64,000 bases of DNA from Roseovarius sp. TE539 (GCF_003298505.1 NZ_QNGB01000015.1:1-64000); one strand, 5' to 3'. Positions 45,550 through 54,226 are shown, counted from the first letter of the stretch. Notes: a model not told the origin generated them from the letters alone. Numbers and translations are program-made.

Positions 45550-46101
45550 ATGATCATGATCATGCAGAAGCCAATTTTATTGCTATTTCAGGATGCACGC
45601 GACACCGCGCTGACCCGCGGCGAGACATTGTTCGCAACGGGCGAAGATGTCGCGAACATCTACATGGTACGCTCCGGCCTGATGCATCTGCAGCGACACA
45701 CCACGCTCGGAGCGCACATGGTTCTGCAGAACGCGGGACCAGGCGCGGTTGTCGCCGAAGCCTCGGCCTATTCGCCGCGCTATCACTGCGATGCCGCGGC
45801 GGCCGAGGAAAGCGTCGTCGCGGGCGTGCCGAAGGCGCGTTTTTTGTCCGCGCTCGCCGGAGATCCAGCGCTCGCGGAAAGCTGGGCCACGCTGCTGGCG
45901 CGCAGCGTGCAGGCAGCGCGCCTCCGGGCCGAAATCCGCTCGCTGCCAAGGGTGGCGGACCGTCTCGACGCGTGGCTCGGAGAAGGTAACGCCCTGCCTG
46001 AAAGGGGTCGCTGGCAGGAGGTGGCTGCCGAACTGGGCGTCACCCGGGAGGCGCTCTATCGCGAATTGTCGCGGCGCCGCGCCGCCAGGTCCCGAAGTTG
46101 A
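45550..46101 (+). CDS. Crp/Fnr-family transcriptional regulator
   Basis: Protein of 183 residues with a cyclic-nucleotide-type sensor domain (RGETLFATGEDVANIYMVRSGLMHLQRH, then GAVVAEASAYSPRYHCDAA). The C-terminal Crp helix-turn-helix is WQEVAAELGVTREALYRELSRRR. It lacks the N-terminal Fe-S cysteines of Fnr; a single Cys in YHCDAA is the only obvious redox or metal residue. Start uncertain: three in-frame ATGs occur at 45550, 45556 and 45562, and a TTG at 45526. It is divergent from the His/Met-rich protein. The effector is unknown. Confidence 0.8.
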   Translation: MIMIMQKPILLLFQDARDTALTRGETLFATGEDVANIYMVRSGLMHLQRHTTLGAHMVLQNAGPGAVVAEASAYSPRYHCDAAAAEESVVAGVPKARFLSALAGDPALAESWATLLARSVQAARLRAEIRSLPRVADRLDAWLGEGNALPERGRWQEVAAELGVTREALYRELSRRRAARSRS

Positions 46102-46143
46102 GCGACGACCCGCGATGATCACGGCCAACCACAGCGCGGCCCT

Positions 46144-46404
46144 CTACTCTCGCGCAGCGCAGATCGGTCGCCCGTCGATGGTTCTAAGCGGCAAGAGGGT
46201 GGCTTCGACCGGCCCCTCGTGGAGATACCAGTAACACCCGTCACGCGGCAACAGGCGCGCCGTCGAGACATCCTGGTAAGGCGCTGCCAGGGCAGCAACC
46301 TGCTCGGGGACGGGATCGGGAGCCGTGTTTTCGGTGCCGACGACGGCGGTGCATCCGCCCAGAAGGGCCGACAATGCCAAGCTGTTGATCACTTTTCGTC
46401 CCAA
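46144..46404 (-). CDS. Small lipoprotein, function unknown
   Basis: Protein of 86 residues from a TTG start with AAGGA at proper spacing; a GTG 12 bases later (46392) is an alternative. It has a lipoprotein signal with lipobox LLGGC (Cys at about residue 18) and a short mature part containing GCYWYLHEGPVEATLLPL and a second Cys near the end. It lies downstream of the L,D-transpeptidase gene on the same strand with a gap of about 60 bp, and is the last gene of the minus-strand copper operon. No function can be given. Confidence 0.6.
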   Translation of the reverse strand: MGRKVINSLALSALLGGCTAVVGTENTAPDPVPEQVAALAAPYQDVSTARLLPRDGCYWYLHEGPVEATLLPLRTIDGRPICAARE

Positions 46405-46463
46405 GTCAGGTCCTTTCGCGCAGCGGGGTCGCGGGCGTCTGTCGGGTGCCTCGAATTCGACGC

Positions 46464-47150
46464 TCAACTCTGTGCGTTGACGTAATCTTCGGGCGGGTGC
46501 AGGTAGGCTGTGACGCCGATTTCAACCTGCGGGTAGAGCGCGTTGATATGGGCCATCACCATGCGCACGCAGCCCGAGCTTGCGCGGCCCCCGATGGAGC
46601 GGGGATAGGGCGAACCGTGGATGCGCAGATAGGTGTCGCGATTGCCCACGTAGAGGTAGAGCGCGCGCGAGCCGAGCGGATTGTCAGGACCCGGCTCCAT
46701 TCCGTCGGCGACGTCCGCGTAAAGCTCCGGGTCGCGTTCGATCATCGCGCGCGTTGGGGTCCAGTGTGGCCAGCGCACCTTGCGCCGGATCGTGTAGGTG
46801 CCGGGTTCGTAGAGATTGCCGCGTGCGATGGCCACGCCATAGCGCATGGCTGTCCCGCCCTCCTCGATGTGATAGAGGTAGCGCGCAATGGCATCGACGT
46901 GAATGTTCCCCGCAACAAGGCCCGCACGCGCCTCGACCCGTTGCGGAAGAAATCGTGGATCGAGGCCCCAGGGATTGGATACCTCCAGATCGAAGAAGGG
47001 TGGCGTGACCTCGGCGTCCCATGCGCTTTTCTGCGCCTCGCTCGGCCAGCTATCCGCCAGAAGCGGCCCTGAGACGGGCGGCGAGAACAGGGCGGTTGCG
47101 GTCACGATGAAATGGCGGCGCGTCAGGACCGTCTTTCCGGCTGCGGTCAT
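46464..47150 (-). CDS. L,D-transpeptidase (YkuD family), Tat-exported
   Basis: Protein of 228 residues with a twin-arginine signal (LTRRHFIVTATALF) and a YkuD catalytic domain. The active-site motif is LRIHGSPYPRSIGGRASSGCVRMVMAHINALYP, with the His and the nucleophilic Cys in SSGCVRM. Family members make or edit 3-3 peptidoglycan cross-links or anchor proteins to the wall; the active-site thiol is copper-sensitive in studied examples. Its start overlaps the DsbA-like gene stop (ATGA). Finding it inside an oxidase/cytochrome operon suggests copper-exposed wall maintenance. Confidence 0.88.
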   Translation of the reverse strand: MTAAGKTVLTRRHFIVTATALFSPPVSGPLLADSWPSEAQKSAWDAEVTPPFFDLEVSNPWGLDPRFLPQRVEARAGLVAGNIHVDAIARYLYHIEEGGTAMRYGVAIARGNLYEPGTYTIRRKVRWPHWTPTRAMIERDPELYADVADGMEPGPDNPLGSRALYLYVGNRDTYLRIHGSPYPRSIGGRASSGCVRMVMAHINALYPQVEIGVTAYLHPPEDYVNAQS

Positions 47151-47878
47151 TGTTCCGGCTCCCGTGCATCAGAAACAAGCGAACTCAATTGTTCCTCATC
47201 CACGACACCGGGCACAAGGGCGTCGCCGATCACGAAAGATGGCGTGCCGGTGATGCCGAGGGCCTGCGCCAGGCGCATCGAGGTCTCGATATGTGCGTCG
47301 ATCTCCGGCGCCTCCATGTCGCGGCGCAATTGCGCGATGTCGAGGCCGATGTCTTCCGCGATCCGAAGGACGGACGATTCCTCGGCGCGGCCGCTCATGC
47401 CCATCAGCGCCCAATGGAAGTCTTCGTAAAGCCCCTGTTCGCGCGCCGCCAGCGCGGCGCGGGTGGCAAACACCGACCCTTCGCCAAGGATCGGCCATTC
47501 GCGATAGACAAGGCGAATATTCGGATCGGCCTCGAGCAGGGCCTCGACCTCGGGCTTGACACGACGGCAATAGGGACAATTGTAGTCGAAGAATTCCACC
47601 ACCGTGACATCGCCCTCCGGGTTGCCCAGGACCGGCGCATTGGGGTCGCGTTCCAGCGCGTCGCGTTCCTTGGCGAGCACCTCGCCCTGCGACGCTGCCT
47701 GCGCCTCGGATTGCCGGGCTTCGAGGATCGCGATGGCCTCCATGATGATCTCGGGGTTTTCGCGGATCGTCTCAAGCACCAGCTCGCGCACCCGGTCTTC
47801 GGAGAGGTCCTGGGCTGCTGTCGGGACAGGCAGCGCAAGGGAAAGCCACACCAAGATTGTCGAGATCAGTCGTTTCAT
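47147..47878 (-). CDS. DsbA-family thiol oxidoreductase
   Basis: Periplasmic thioredoxin-fold protein of 243 residues with a signal peptide (ALPVPTAAQ). A helical N-terminal extension (LVLETIRENPEIIMEAIAILEARQ) is typical of Com1/BdbD-like proteins. The active site is FFDYNCPYCRRVKP (CPYC) and the cis-Pro loop is GITGTPSFVIGD. It forms or shuffles disulfides. In this operon, next to cytochromes and a multicopper oxidase, it may protect or repair thiols oxidised by copper, together with the ScsB-like protein at 52014. Confidence 0.9.
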   Translation of the reverse strand: MKRLISTILVWLSLALPVPTAAQDLSEDRVRELVLETIRENPEIIMEAIAILEARQSEAQAASQGEVLAKERDALERDPNAPVLGNPEGDVTVVEFFDYNCPYCRRVKPEVEALLEADPNIRLVYREWPILGEGSVFATRAALAAREQGLYEDFHWALMGMSGRAEESSVLRIAEDIGLDIAQLRRDMEAPEIDAHIETSMRLAQALGITGTPSFVIGDALVPGVVDEEQLSSLVSDAREPEQ

Positions 47879-47879
47879 G

Positions 47880-48377
47880 TCAATTTCCTTCGTTTGCCAG
47901 ATCAGCGGCCGTGCGTTCGGCCTGCGCGGCGCCGGCGCGTTCGGGCCAGGTTGACTGGATGTAGGCGAGGATGTTCCAGATCTCGCGATCCGTCAGGACG
48001 TCGCCGAAGGCGGGCATGCCGCTGTCGAATTTCACGCCTTGCCGGGCCAGGGCCTCGCGTCCGCCGAGTTTCGTGTATTGAAACAGCATCCGGTCGGGAT
48101 GGTGCCACGTGTGCCCGGTTTCATCGTGAGGCGGCGCGGGCAGACGCCCATCCGCATCGGGGGTTCGCCAGTCTGGCTGTCCTTCGAGGTTGGCACCGTG
48201 GCAGGCGGCACAGTTCTGGGCATAAAGCGCTTCGCCCTGCGCGATATCCACCGTCGCCGGCATCACTGGCATGGCAGGGTTCACGGCGGCCTGCGGCGCG
48301 TCACGCAGTGTCAACCATGCCCCGGCCCCTGCAAGGCCAAGCACCGCCGACGCGGCGATCATCACCCAGGCCTTCAT
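47880..48377 (-). CDS. Cytochrome c, class I, membrane-anchored
   Basis: Monohaem cytochrome c of 165 residues with an N-terminal membrane anchor (MKAWVMIAASAVLGLAGAGAWL) and haem motif CAACHGANLEG. Candidate distal Met ligands lie in DSGMPAFGDVLTDREIWNILAYIQS. Expected location is periplasmic, tethered to the membrane. The ATG at 48377 overlaps the stop of the multicopper oxidase gene (ATGA); an in-frame start at 48392 is less likely. With the other cytochrome (50746) it may link the oxidase to the respiratory chain. Confidence 0.88.
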   Translation of the reverse strand: MKAWVMIAASAVLGLAGAGAWLTLRDAPQAAVNPAMPVMPATVDIAQGEALYAQNCAACHGANLEGQPDWRTPDADGRLPAPPHDETGHTWHHPDRMLFQYTKLGGREALARQGVKFDSGMPAFGDVLTDREIWNILAYIQSTWPERAGAAQAERTAADLANEGN

Positions 48378-49768
48378 GTCACGCGCACCCATGTCATCAT
48401 CCCGCTTTCCGCATGGCTGAGCATGTGGCAGTGAAACAGCCAGTCGCCCGGATTGTCCGCGACGAAGCCGATCTCGCGCGTCTCTTGCGCGGCCGCGAGG
48501 AGCGTGTCGCGCATCGGTCCGACGGGTCTGCCGTCGCGGATTTCGCGGAAATGCATCCCGTGCAGATGCATGGCATGGGGAAAGACGGTCTCGTTGACGA
48601 TCTCCAGCCGCACTGGCTCGCCAAGGGAAAGATCGGCCAGCGGGGTCTGTGTCATCTCGGCCATGTCGTTGAAGGCCCAGAACCGGCCCCGCGCCGCGAG
48701 GTCGCGAAAGCCCAGACGCTCTCCGCCCAGCAAGGCGCTGTCCATCCGCCCCATGGCGCCTCCCGACATCACCAGCCGTAACTGTCGTGCATCTGCCAGC
48801 GACCGGATCCCCTCGCCGGAATTGGGCGGCAGCGCCGCTGGTGCCGAGCGCGGCGTCTGCGCGGCGCTGCCCGGCACGGGGAACGCCACCTGCGAGGCCG
48901 GCCGGTCGTCATTGCCGATCCGCACGAGATGGGCTGTCTCGCCCACCTCGGCCGTCACATCGACGATCAGATCGGCGCGTTGCGCCGGGGCGAGGACGAT
49001 GACGTCCTCCAGCGGTTCGGGGGAGGCAAGCGGCATACCGTCGAGCGCGACGGTCCAGCCCCGCAAACCGGCAAGTTGCAACGGAAAGATCCGCGCGTTC
49101 GACGCGTTGATGAGCCGCAGCCGCAGACGCATGTGCCGCTCTACCGGGATTGCAAGATCGAATTGACCGTTCGTGGTGATCAGGTTTCCGATCCGGCCGC
49201 CATGGCTCATGCGCATGGGATTGTCGAAACTCTCATCAATAAGCGCCGTTTCGGGGTCGAGCAGCCAGTCGTCGAGCACGAGGGTTTCCTCGCGATCCAC
49301 TTCCGGTGGCTCGGCCTCTTCCACGATCAGCGGCCCGTGCAGGCCGCGGGCGACCTGCACCCAGGACCGGTTATGCGCGTGGTACCAGTAGGTTCCGGCG
49401 TCGGGCGCCACGAAATCATAGTCGAAAGCCTGACCCGGCGCGACGGCCTCTTGCGTCAGGCCCGAGACACCGTCCATCGCGTTTTCGATGCGGATCCCGT
49501 GCCAATGGATGGAGGTCGGCTCCGGAAGGTCGTTGACCAGCCGCCGCTGCACCCGTTCGCCCCGGCGCAGCCGGATCGCCGGGCCGGGTGCGCGGCCTTC
49601 GTAGCCCCAGATGGATGTCGCCGGATAGCCGTCGGGGGCAAGCTGGACCGAGGCTTCGCGCGCTGTCAGGATCGCGGGCGCGTGAGAGGCGGCGAGGATC
49701 TGCCGACCGCTCACCGCCAGGCCCAGAGTGGCGGCGGTCTGTCCGATAAAGGCGCGTCGTGTCGGCAT
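48374..49768 (-). CDS. Multicopper oxidase (laccase/CueO-like), Tat-exported
   Basis: Three-domain multicopper oxidase of 464 residues with a twin-Arg signal (TRRAFIGQTAATLGLAVSG). Copper ligands are visible in all four motifs: SIHWHGIRIENA, YWYHAHNRSW, HAMHLHGMHF, and the C-terminal FHCHMLSHAESGMM with the type-1 Cys and axial Met. It likely oxidises Cu(I) in the periplasm, as CueO does. It lacks a long Met-rich insert, unlike the second oxidase at 62680. It is preceded by a cupredoxin and followed by a cytochrome c. The ATG at 49768 gives the Tat signal at the N-terminus. Confidence 0.9.
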   Translation of the reverse strand: MPTRRAFIGQTAATLGLAVSGRQILAASHAPAILTAREASVQLAPDGYPATSIWGYEGRAPGPAIRLRRGERVQRRLVNDLPEPTSIHWHGIRIENAMDGVSGLTQEAVAPGQAFDYDFVAPDAGTYWYHAHNRSWVQVARGLHGPLIVEEAEPPEVDREETLVLDDWLLDPETALIDESFDNPMRMSHGGRIGNLITTNGQFDLAIPVERHMRLRLRLINASNARIFPLQLAGLRGWTVALDGMPLASPEPLEDVIVLAPAQRADLIVDVTAEVGETAHLVRIGNDDRPASQVAFPVPGSAAQTPRSAPAALPPNSGEGIRSLADARQLRLVMSGGAMGRMDSALLGGERLGFRDLAARGRFWAFNDMAEMTQTPLADLSLGEPVRLEIVNETVFPHAMHLHGMHFREIRDGRPVGPMRDTLLAAAQETREIGFVADNPGDWLFHCHMLSHAESGMMTWVRVT

Positions 49769-49835
49769 GGCCCATGTTTCCGCAAAAAGTGTCGAGGCGG
49801 GCGACAGTCTCGCCCACCCCCTTGTCGTCAGAGCG

Positions 49836-50348
49836 TCAGGAGTCGTGCCCCATCCGGAATTCGCCAACCATACCGGCCTCGCGGTGGCCGGGCACGTTGC
49901 AGGCAAATCCGATCTCGCCACCTTCGGGGAAGGTCCAGATGGCTTCGCCCGTATCGCCCGGCTCCAGCAGGACGCTGTTGGCGTCGTCATGCATCATCCC
50001 GGCTTCCATCATCCGGTCATGGTTGATTTCACGCGCGTTCATCATGCCTTCACGCATCATGGTGCGCATTTCGCCGCGATGCCCGTCCCAGGTTTCGCTG
50101 GTGCCGATGTTGAACTCGTGGACAACGCGGCCGACATTCTTCACCTCGAAGCGGATCGTCTCGCCGGGTGCGACCTCGATGCTCTCGGGGCTGTATTTCA
50201 TCTCGTCCATTTCGATGGTGATGGTGCGGTCGACCTGTGCGGCGTCGCCGGGTTTGCCGATACCGCTGCCGTGCCCTGCATCGGCCAGGGCCACGGAAGC
50301 GGTCAGGCTGGCCGCGAGGGCGGTGCCGGTCAGAAGTGTCTTGATCAT
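49836..50348 (-). CDS. Plastocyanin/azurin-like cupredoxin
   Basis: Secreted copper protein of 170 residues with a signal peptide (ASLTASVALADA) and one cupredoxin domain. Type-1 ligands are the His in VGRVVHEFNIG and the set Cys-His-Met in IGFACNVPGHREAGMVGEF. An insert rich in Met and His (TMMREGMMNAREINHDRMMEAGMMHDD) sits between strands and could carry extra copper. It probably passes electrons or copper to the oxidase encoded next (68 bp downstream). Start: ATG 50348, or 50363 five codons earlier; neither has a strong RBS. Confidence 0.87.
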   Translation of the reverse strand: MIKTLLTGTALAASLTASVALADAGHGSGIGKPGDAAQVDRTITIEMDEMKYSPESIEVAPGETIRFEVKNVGRVVHEFNIGTSETWDGHRGEMRTMMREGMMNAREINHDRMMEAGMMHDDANSVLLEPGDTGEAIWTFPEGGEIGFACNVPGHREAGMVGEFRMGHDS

Positions 50349-50359
50349 GTCTTGGTCTC

Positions 50360-50749
50360 TCATGTTTGTGTGTCGTTCAGGATATTCGGTCTTGGCAGGG
50401 CCCGGGCGCGCGGAGGCGGAAGATCCACGGGCGCGTTTCTCCCGGCTGTTGCTGTTTTCGCGAGCGGCTGACGCACGGCCCGGAATCCGTGTGCCCCGAA
50501 AATCGGTCGGGTCATCAGAATGGCGGCCGGGGAACAGGACGGGTCGGGATGGCAAGATCCGTCGTGCATGTCCTCATGCGCAGCGTGCTCGGCCGTCGCG
50601 ACATCGCCGTCCGTGACCTCGACGAGGTCTGAATGGGCATCCCACGTGTCGGCGAGGCCGGGAGTCGGCGCGGCGAGGGCCACGAGCGCGATCATGAGTA
50701 TTGAGACAAGACCGCCGAGCGCGGCCAGAAAGGACAGAGCTCGCATCAA
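50360..50749 (-). CDS. Small exported/membrane protein of the copper operon
   Basis: Protein of 129 residues with an N-terminal hydrophobic segment (ALSFLAALGGLVSILMIALVALAAP) serving as signal or anchor. An acidic/His stretch follows (AEHAAHEDMHDGSCHPDPSCSPAAILM), holding two cysteines close together, a possible metal site. The C-terminal part is Arg/Pro-rich. It overlaps the upstream cytochrome gene by four bases and ends 11 bp before the cupredoxin start. No known family. Confidence 0.68.
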   Translation of the reverse strand: MMRALSFLAALGGLVSILMIALVALAAPTPGLADTWDAHSDLVEVTDGDVATAEHAAHEDMHDGSCHPDPSCSPAAILMTRPIFGAHGFRAVRQPLAKTATAGRNAPVDLPPPRARALPRPNILNDTQT

Positions 50750-51210
50750 TTGATCCCGTTCTCGCGCTGCACTTCGCGGATGTAGCGGGTGATATACTGA
50801 ACGTCGGCGCGGGTCAGACCCTCGATCGGGGGCATATTGCCGAAGGGCCAGTGATGGGCGCGCACGCCGTTCCGAACCGCCATCTGAAAGGCTTCGTCCG
50901 AATGATGGCTCGGCTCATAGGTGCGGTGGATCAGCGGCGGCGCGACACCGTTCTGACCAGCCGCGTTTTTACCGTGGCACTCCGCGCATTTTGCCTCAAA
51001 GGCGCGCTTGCCGATGGTTGCCTCGGGCGACAGCTGTTCGGGAAGCCGAACCTCGACGATGGGCGCGCCCTGAGCCAGCTCGCTTGTTTCTGTTGGATCC
51101 GGGTGGACCATGCCTTCCGCCTGCGGCTCGGACGGTTGCGTGAATTGCCATATCGCCATGCCAAGCCCGGCAACAAACACACCGCCGATGAGAAGCCCCA
51201 GCTTGTCCAC
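50746..51210 (-). CDS. Cytochrome c, class I, membrane-anchored
   Basis: Monohaem cytochrome c of 154 residues: N-terminal anchor (LGLLIGGVFVAGLGMAIW), then haem motif CAECHGKNAAGQNGVAPPL and a Met-containing region HHWPFGNMPPIEGLTRADV for the distal ligand. It is the first gene of the minus-strand unit cytochrome c, small protein, cupredoxin, oxidase, cytochrome c, DsbA, L,D-transpeptidase, lipoprotein. The upstream region to 51427 is divergent from the DUF2933 unit. Pairing with the second cytochrome at 47880 suggests an electron route out of the cupredoxin/oxidase. Confidence 0.87.
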   Translation of the reverse strand: MDKLGLLIGGVFVAGLGMAIWQFTQPSEPQAEGMVHPDPTETSELAQGAPIVEVRLPEQLSPEATIGKRAFEAKCAECHGKNAAGQNGVAPPLIHRTYEPSHHSDEAFQMAVRNGVRAHHWPFGNMPPIEGLTRADVQYITRYIREVQRENGIN

Positions 51211-51351
51211 GTTCCTTGCCCTTTGCTTGCCTGTGGCCTGCTCCGCTCCGCCTAAGCGCCGGTCAGGGCACTGTAGGTTCAGACCACTCGATATTTGATC
51301 GTTTATTTATCGGCTCTCAGCCATGTTGCAATCCGGTGGCCCCGTGTTTTT

Positions 51352-51399
51352 TGTATCCGAATGTATCCTTGACCTTTGCGCGGCAGAGCCGCCTATCAT
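51352..51399 (+). promoter_or_regulatory. CopR-type promoter: tandem TGTATCC boxes plus -35/-10
   Basis: Two TGTATCC half-sites (51352-51358 and 51362-51368) lie 10 bp apart and abut a -35 TTGACC (51369-51374), followed after 19 bases by TATCAT (51394-51399). The spacer also contains the small dyad GCGGC-AGA-GCCGC. Ten-bp-spaced direct repeats next to the -35 are how OmpR-family activators bind. The same layout appears at 62050-62097, and related half-sites lie upstream of copR. Confidence 0.65.
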
Positions 51400-51427
51400 T
51401 TATCTCATCAGCGGAATGGAGGATATG

Positions 51428-51730
51428 ATGGCCTGGAACCCACGGACTCTGCTATCAGGAGGTGCTGGAATGAAGCTTGGCATGCTGGCCTGTTGCGCCG
51501 TGATGCTTGTCCCCCTCGGTGCCTTTCTTGTGGCGGGCGGAACGTTCGGCGGGCTTGCGGGCAATCTCGGGCTTCTGACCCCGCTGGCGCTGTGCCTCGG
51601 CGCGCATGTCGTGATGCATCGGATGATGGGCAGATCCTGCCACGACAGCACCGCAGATCCCCGGGAGGAGACCCCGGACGAGAAACCCGAACAAGGCCCG
51701 GCGGTTGTCCCGGTCCATGCCCCGCGCTGA
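51428..51730 (+). CDS. DUF2933-like small membrane protein
   Basis: Protein of 100 residues with two hydrophobic segments (LGMLACCAVMLVPLGAFLVAGG and LLTPLALCLGAHVVMHRMMG). The conserved HVVMHRMMGRSCH ending of the DUF2933 family follows; this is a potential copper site, with Cys, His and Met residues. Members are common in copper-resistance loci but have no proven role. Among the clustered ATGs (51416, 51425, 51428) the last is best spaced from GGAGG. It is the first gene after the CopR-type promoter. Confidence 0.72.
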   Translation: MAWNPRTLLSGGAGMKLGMLACCAVMLVPLGAFLVAGGTFGGLAGNLGLLTPLALCLGAHVVMHRMMGRSCHDSTADPREETPDEKPEQGPAVVPVHAPR

Positions 51731-51980
51731 TTGCACGGCAGTGATCCACGGCGCGCGCCCGAAACTGGCGCTCGTTGCCCTTCTTACGCTTGCCGGTTGC
51801 GGGGCGGGAGTGCGGCAGTGCCTGAATACCGACGCCACGCTGTCAACGCGCGGCGTGGCGGTCGCACTCCCGAATGGATGCCGCGCCGTCCGGACCGGCC
51901 CAGACGGTGTCTTCATCCTCGCCTGCGATGACGGGCGGGTGGGTTATGCGTTCAATGAGCCCGAGACAGTGGCGCAATGA
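51717..51980 (+). CDS. Small lipoprotein upstream of scsB
   Basis: Protein of 87 residues with lipoprotein signal LALVALLTLAGC (lipobox Cys at about residue 28). The short mature domain contains further cysteines in RQCLNTDATL, NGCRAV and LACDDGR. It overlaps the DUF2933 gene by 14 bases and ends 33 bp before scsB, so it is part of that unit. The three cysteines suggest thiol chemistry or metal binding, but no family is recognised. Confidence 0.68.
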   Translation: MPRADCTAVIHGARPKLALVALLTLAGCGAGVRQCLNTDATLSTRGVAVALPNGCRAVRTGPDGVFILACDDGRVGYAFNEPETVAQ

Positions 51981-52013
51981 TTGCCGCGTGATCCGAAACG
52001 CGAAAAGGACCCT

Positions 52014-54164
52014 ATGCCGGTGACGGACGATTTCTGCATGTTGCGCCGATTGATTGGCAGGGCCGGCTCCCTGCTGGCGGCGGCGCTTGTGTCGATGACC
52101 ATGGCGGCGCCGATGGCCTCCGCCGCAACGTCTGACCGAGCGACGACACCGGCGGTCAGCGCGCAGCTCATCACGGCGGAAAACGGCATCGCGCCCGGCG
52201 CGGGGACAGTTTCGGCGGGGCTGACGCTGGCGCTTGGCGAGGGCTGGAAGACCTACTGGCGCACCCCGGGAGAGGTCGGCTTCCCGCCCAGGATCGACTG
52301 GGCCGGGTCGCGCAACGTGGCCGAGGTCGAATTTCAATGGCCCGCGCCCGAGCGGTTCACCGCCTTCGGCATAGAGAATTACGGCTATCATGACGAGGTC
52401 GTCTTTCCACTGCGCATCGCGCTGGAACAGCCGGGCCAGCCCGCCTATCTCTCCGCTTCGGTGACGCTTCTGACCTGCTCCAATGTTTGCGTGCCGCAGG
52501 ATTTCAGCCTGTCGCTGGACCTGCCCCAAGGCACGTCGATTGACCCGGACAGCGCCGCGCGCATCGCCGATTACGCGGGTCGCGTCCCGGTTGGAGCGGA
52601 AGCCGGGCAAATCCAGTCCGCCACCGCGCATGTCGATGCCGACGCCACCGCGCTGACCGTGACGCTGCGGCGCGCCTCGCCCTTCGAGGCGCCGGATGTG
52701 TTCCCGGAACTCGGCGAAAGTGCCTCTCTCGGCACCCCTGACATCAGGCTGGGTGAGGATGGCGATCTGCTCTGGGCGCGTCTGCCCATCCTTTCGCCGC
52801 CCGCCGATCCAACGGCCGAGATATCGCTCACCGCGACCGACGCCGATGGCTGGGCCGTGACCGTGACGCCGGACAGGGTCGCGGCCGCGCCGCCCCCGCC
52901 CTACACCGAAGCCCGCACCACCGCGCCGCTTTCCAGCATGGTCTGGATCGCCCTGACGGCTTTCTTGGGCGGGGTGATCCTGAACGTCATGCCCTGCGTG
53001 CTTCCGGTGCTGTCGATCAAGCTGTCCTCTGCCATGAAGCTGGAAGGTGCCGGTCACGCGCGCGTGCGATGGGGCTTCCTCGCCTCCGCCGCGGGGGTCA
53101 TGGCCTTCATGTGGGGCCTCGCCGCGGTCCTTTTCGCGCTGCGGCAGGCGGGAGTCACCGTTGGCTGGGGCCTGCAATTCCAGAACCCGGTCTTCCTTGC
53201 GCTGATGGTGGCCATCCTCGCCATCTTCGCGGCGAACCTCGCGGGTGCCTTCGAGATCAGCCTGCCTCCAAGCCTGCAAACCCGGCTTGCGCGGGCCGGC
53301 GGCGCCGGGGGGCATGTGGGCGATTTCCTGACCGGTGCATTCGCCGCGGTACTGGCCACGCCCTGCTCCGCGCCCTTTCTCGGGACCGCGATTGCCTTCG
53401 CTCTGGCCGGGCGCGGCGTGGATATCGCGCTGGTCTTCACCTTCCTCGGGCTGGGGCTCGCCGCCCCCTACCTGCTGGTCGCGGTTCGCCCCGGTCTGGT
53501 CCGTCACCTGCCGAGGCCGGGGCGGTGGATGATCGCGCTTCGGGTGATGCTGGGCCTTCTGCTGGCCGTCACCGCGGCTTGGCTGGTCTGGGTGCTGCGG
53601 GGCGTGGCCGGCACGACCACGATGCTTGCGGTCCTCGGGATGACCGCCGGCCTCGTGATGCTGCTGTCGTTGTCGAGGCTGCGGGGCGCGGTTCGTGCCG
53701 GGCTCGCGCTGCCCCTTGTGGGGATCATGCTCTTCGGCGCGGGGTATCTGGCCGACACGTCAACGCCCCGCGCGCTTTCGTCTCAGGTGACCGAGTGGGT
53801 GCGCTTCGACAGGGCGGAGATCGCCCGCCGTGTCTCGAGGGGCGAGGTCGTGTTCGTGGACGTCACGGCCGACTGGTGCCTGACATGCAAGGCCAACAAG
53901 GCGCTCGTGCTCGACCGCGAACCGGTTGTCTCGGTGCTCGCGGCCGAGGGCGTCACCCCCATGCAGGCCGACTGGACGCGGCCCGATCCGGCGATTTCGC
54001 GCTATCTGGAAAGCTTCGACCGGTACGGTATTCCGTTCAACGCGGTCTATGGTCCGGCCGCCCCGGACGGCATCGTCCTGCCGGAACTGCTGACCCCGGA
54101 CGTGGTCATGGCGGCGCTCGACGATGCCGTTGGGAAAGAACGGGACATCGCCGGCCAGCGTTGA
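52014..54164 (+). CDS. scsB: ScsB-like transmembrane thiol-disulfide reductase (DsbD family)
   Basis: Protein of 716 residues in DsbD architecture: signal peptide (AAPMASA), periplasmic domain with Cys pair in LLTCSNVCVPQDF, and an eight-helix core with redox cysteines in VILNVMPCVLPVLSIK and AVLATPCSAPFLGTA. A C-terminal thioredoxin domain follows with VTADWCLTCKAN. It passes electrons from cytosolic thioredoxin to the periplasm. ScsB was named for suppression of copper sensitivity, and its likely partner here is the DsbA-like protein at 47147. The ATG at 52014 has AAGGA upstream. Confidence 0.93.
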   Translation: MPVTDDFCMLRRLIGRAGSLLAAALVSMTMAAPMASAATSDRATTPAVSAQLITAENGIAPGAGTVSAGLTLALGEGWKTYWRTPGEVGFPPRIDWAGSRNVAEVEFQWPAPERFTAFGIENYGYHDEVVFPLRIALEQPGQPAYLSASVTLLTCSNVCVPQDFSLSLDLPQGTSIDPDSAARIADYAGRVPVGAEAGQIQSATAHVDADATALTVTLRRASPFEAPDVFPELGESASLGTPDIRLGEDGDLLWARLPILSPPADPTAEISLTATDADGWAVTVTPDRVAAAPPPPYTEARTTAPLSSMVWIALTAFLGGVILNVMPCVLPVLSIKLSSAMKLEGAGHARVRWGFLASAAGVMAFMWGLAAVLFALRQAGVTVGWGLQFQNPVFLALMVAILAIFAANLAGAFEISLPPSLQTRLARAGGAGGHVGDFLTGAFAAVLATPCSAPFLGTAIAFALAGRGVDIALVFTFLGLGLAAPYLLVAVRPGLVRHLPRPGRWMIALRVMLGLLLAVTAAWLVWVLRGVAGTTTMLAVLGMTAGLVMLLSLSRLRGAVRAGLALPLVGIMLFGAGYLADTSTPRALSSQVTEWVRFDRAEIARRVSRGEVVFVDVTADWCLTCKANKALVLDREPVVSVLAAEGVTPMQADWTRPDPAISRYLESFDRYGIPFNAVYGPAAPDGIVLPELLTPDVVMAALDDAVGKERDIAGQR

Positions 54165-54226
54165 ACGCCCGTGTTGCACCTGTTTCGGGATGCGGCAGGC
54201 GCTGCTCTTCGTGGAAATGGTTTCGA

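Noticed and set aside
51843-53507. A 554-codon minus-strand frame opposite the scsB region
   Set aside because: The product is made of low-complexity charged repeats from antisense reading of a GC-rich gene; scsB has all DsbD motifs.
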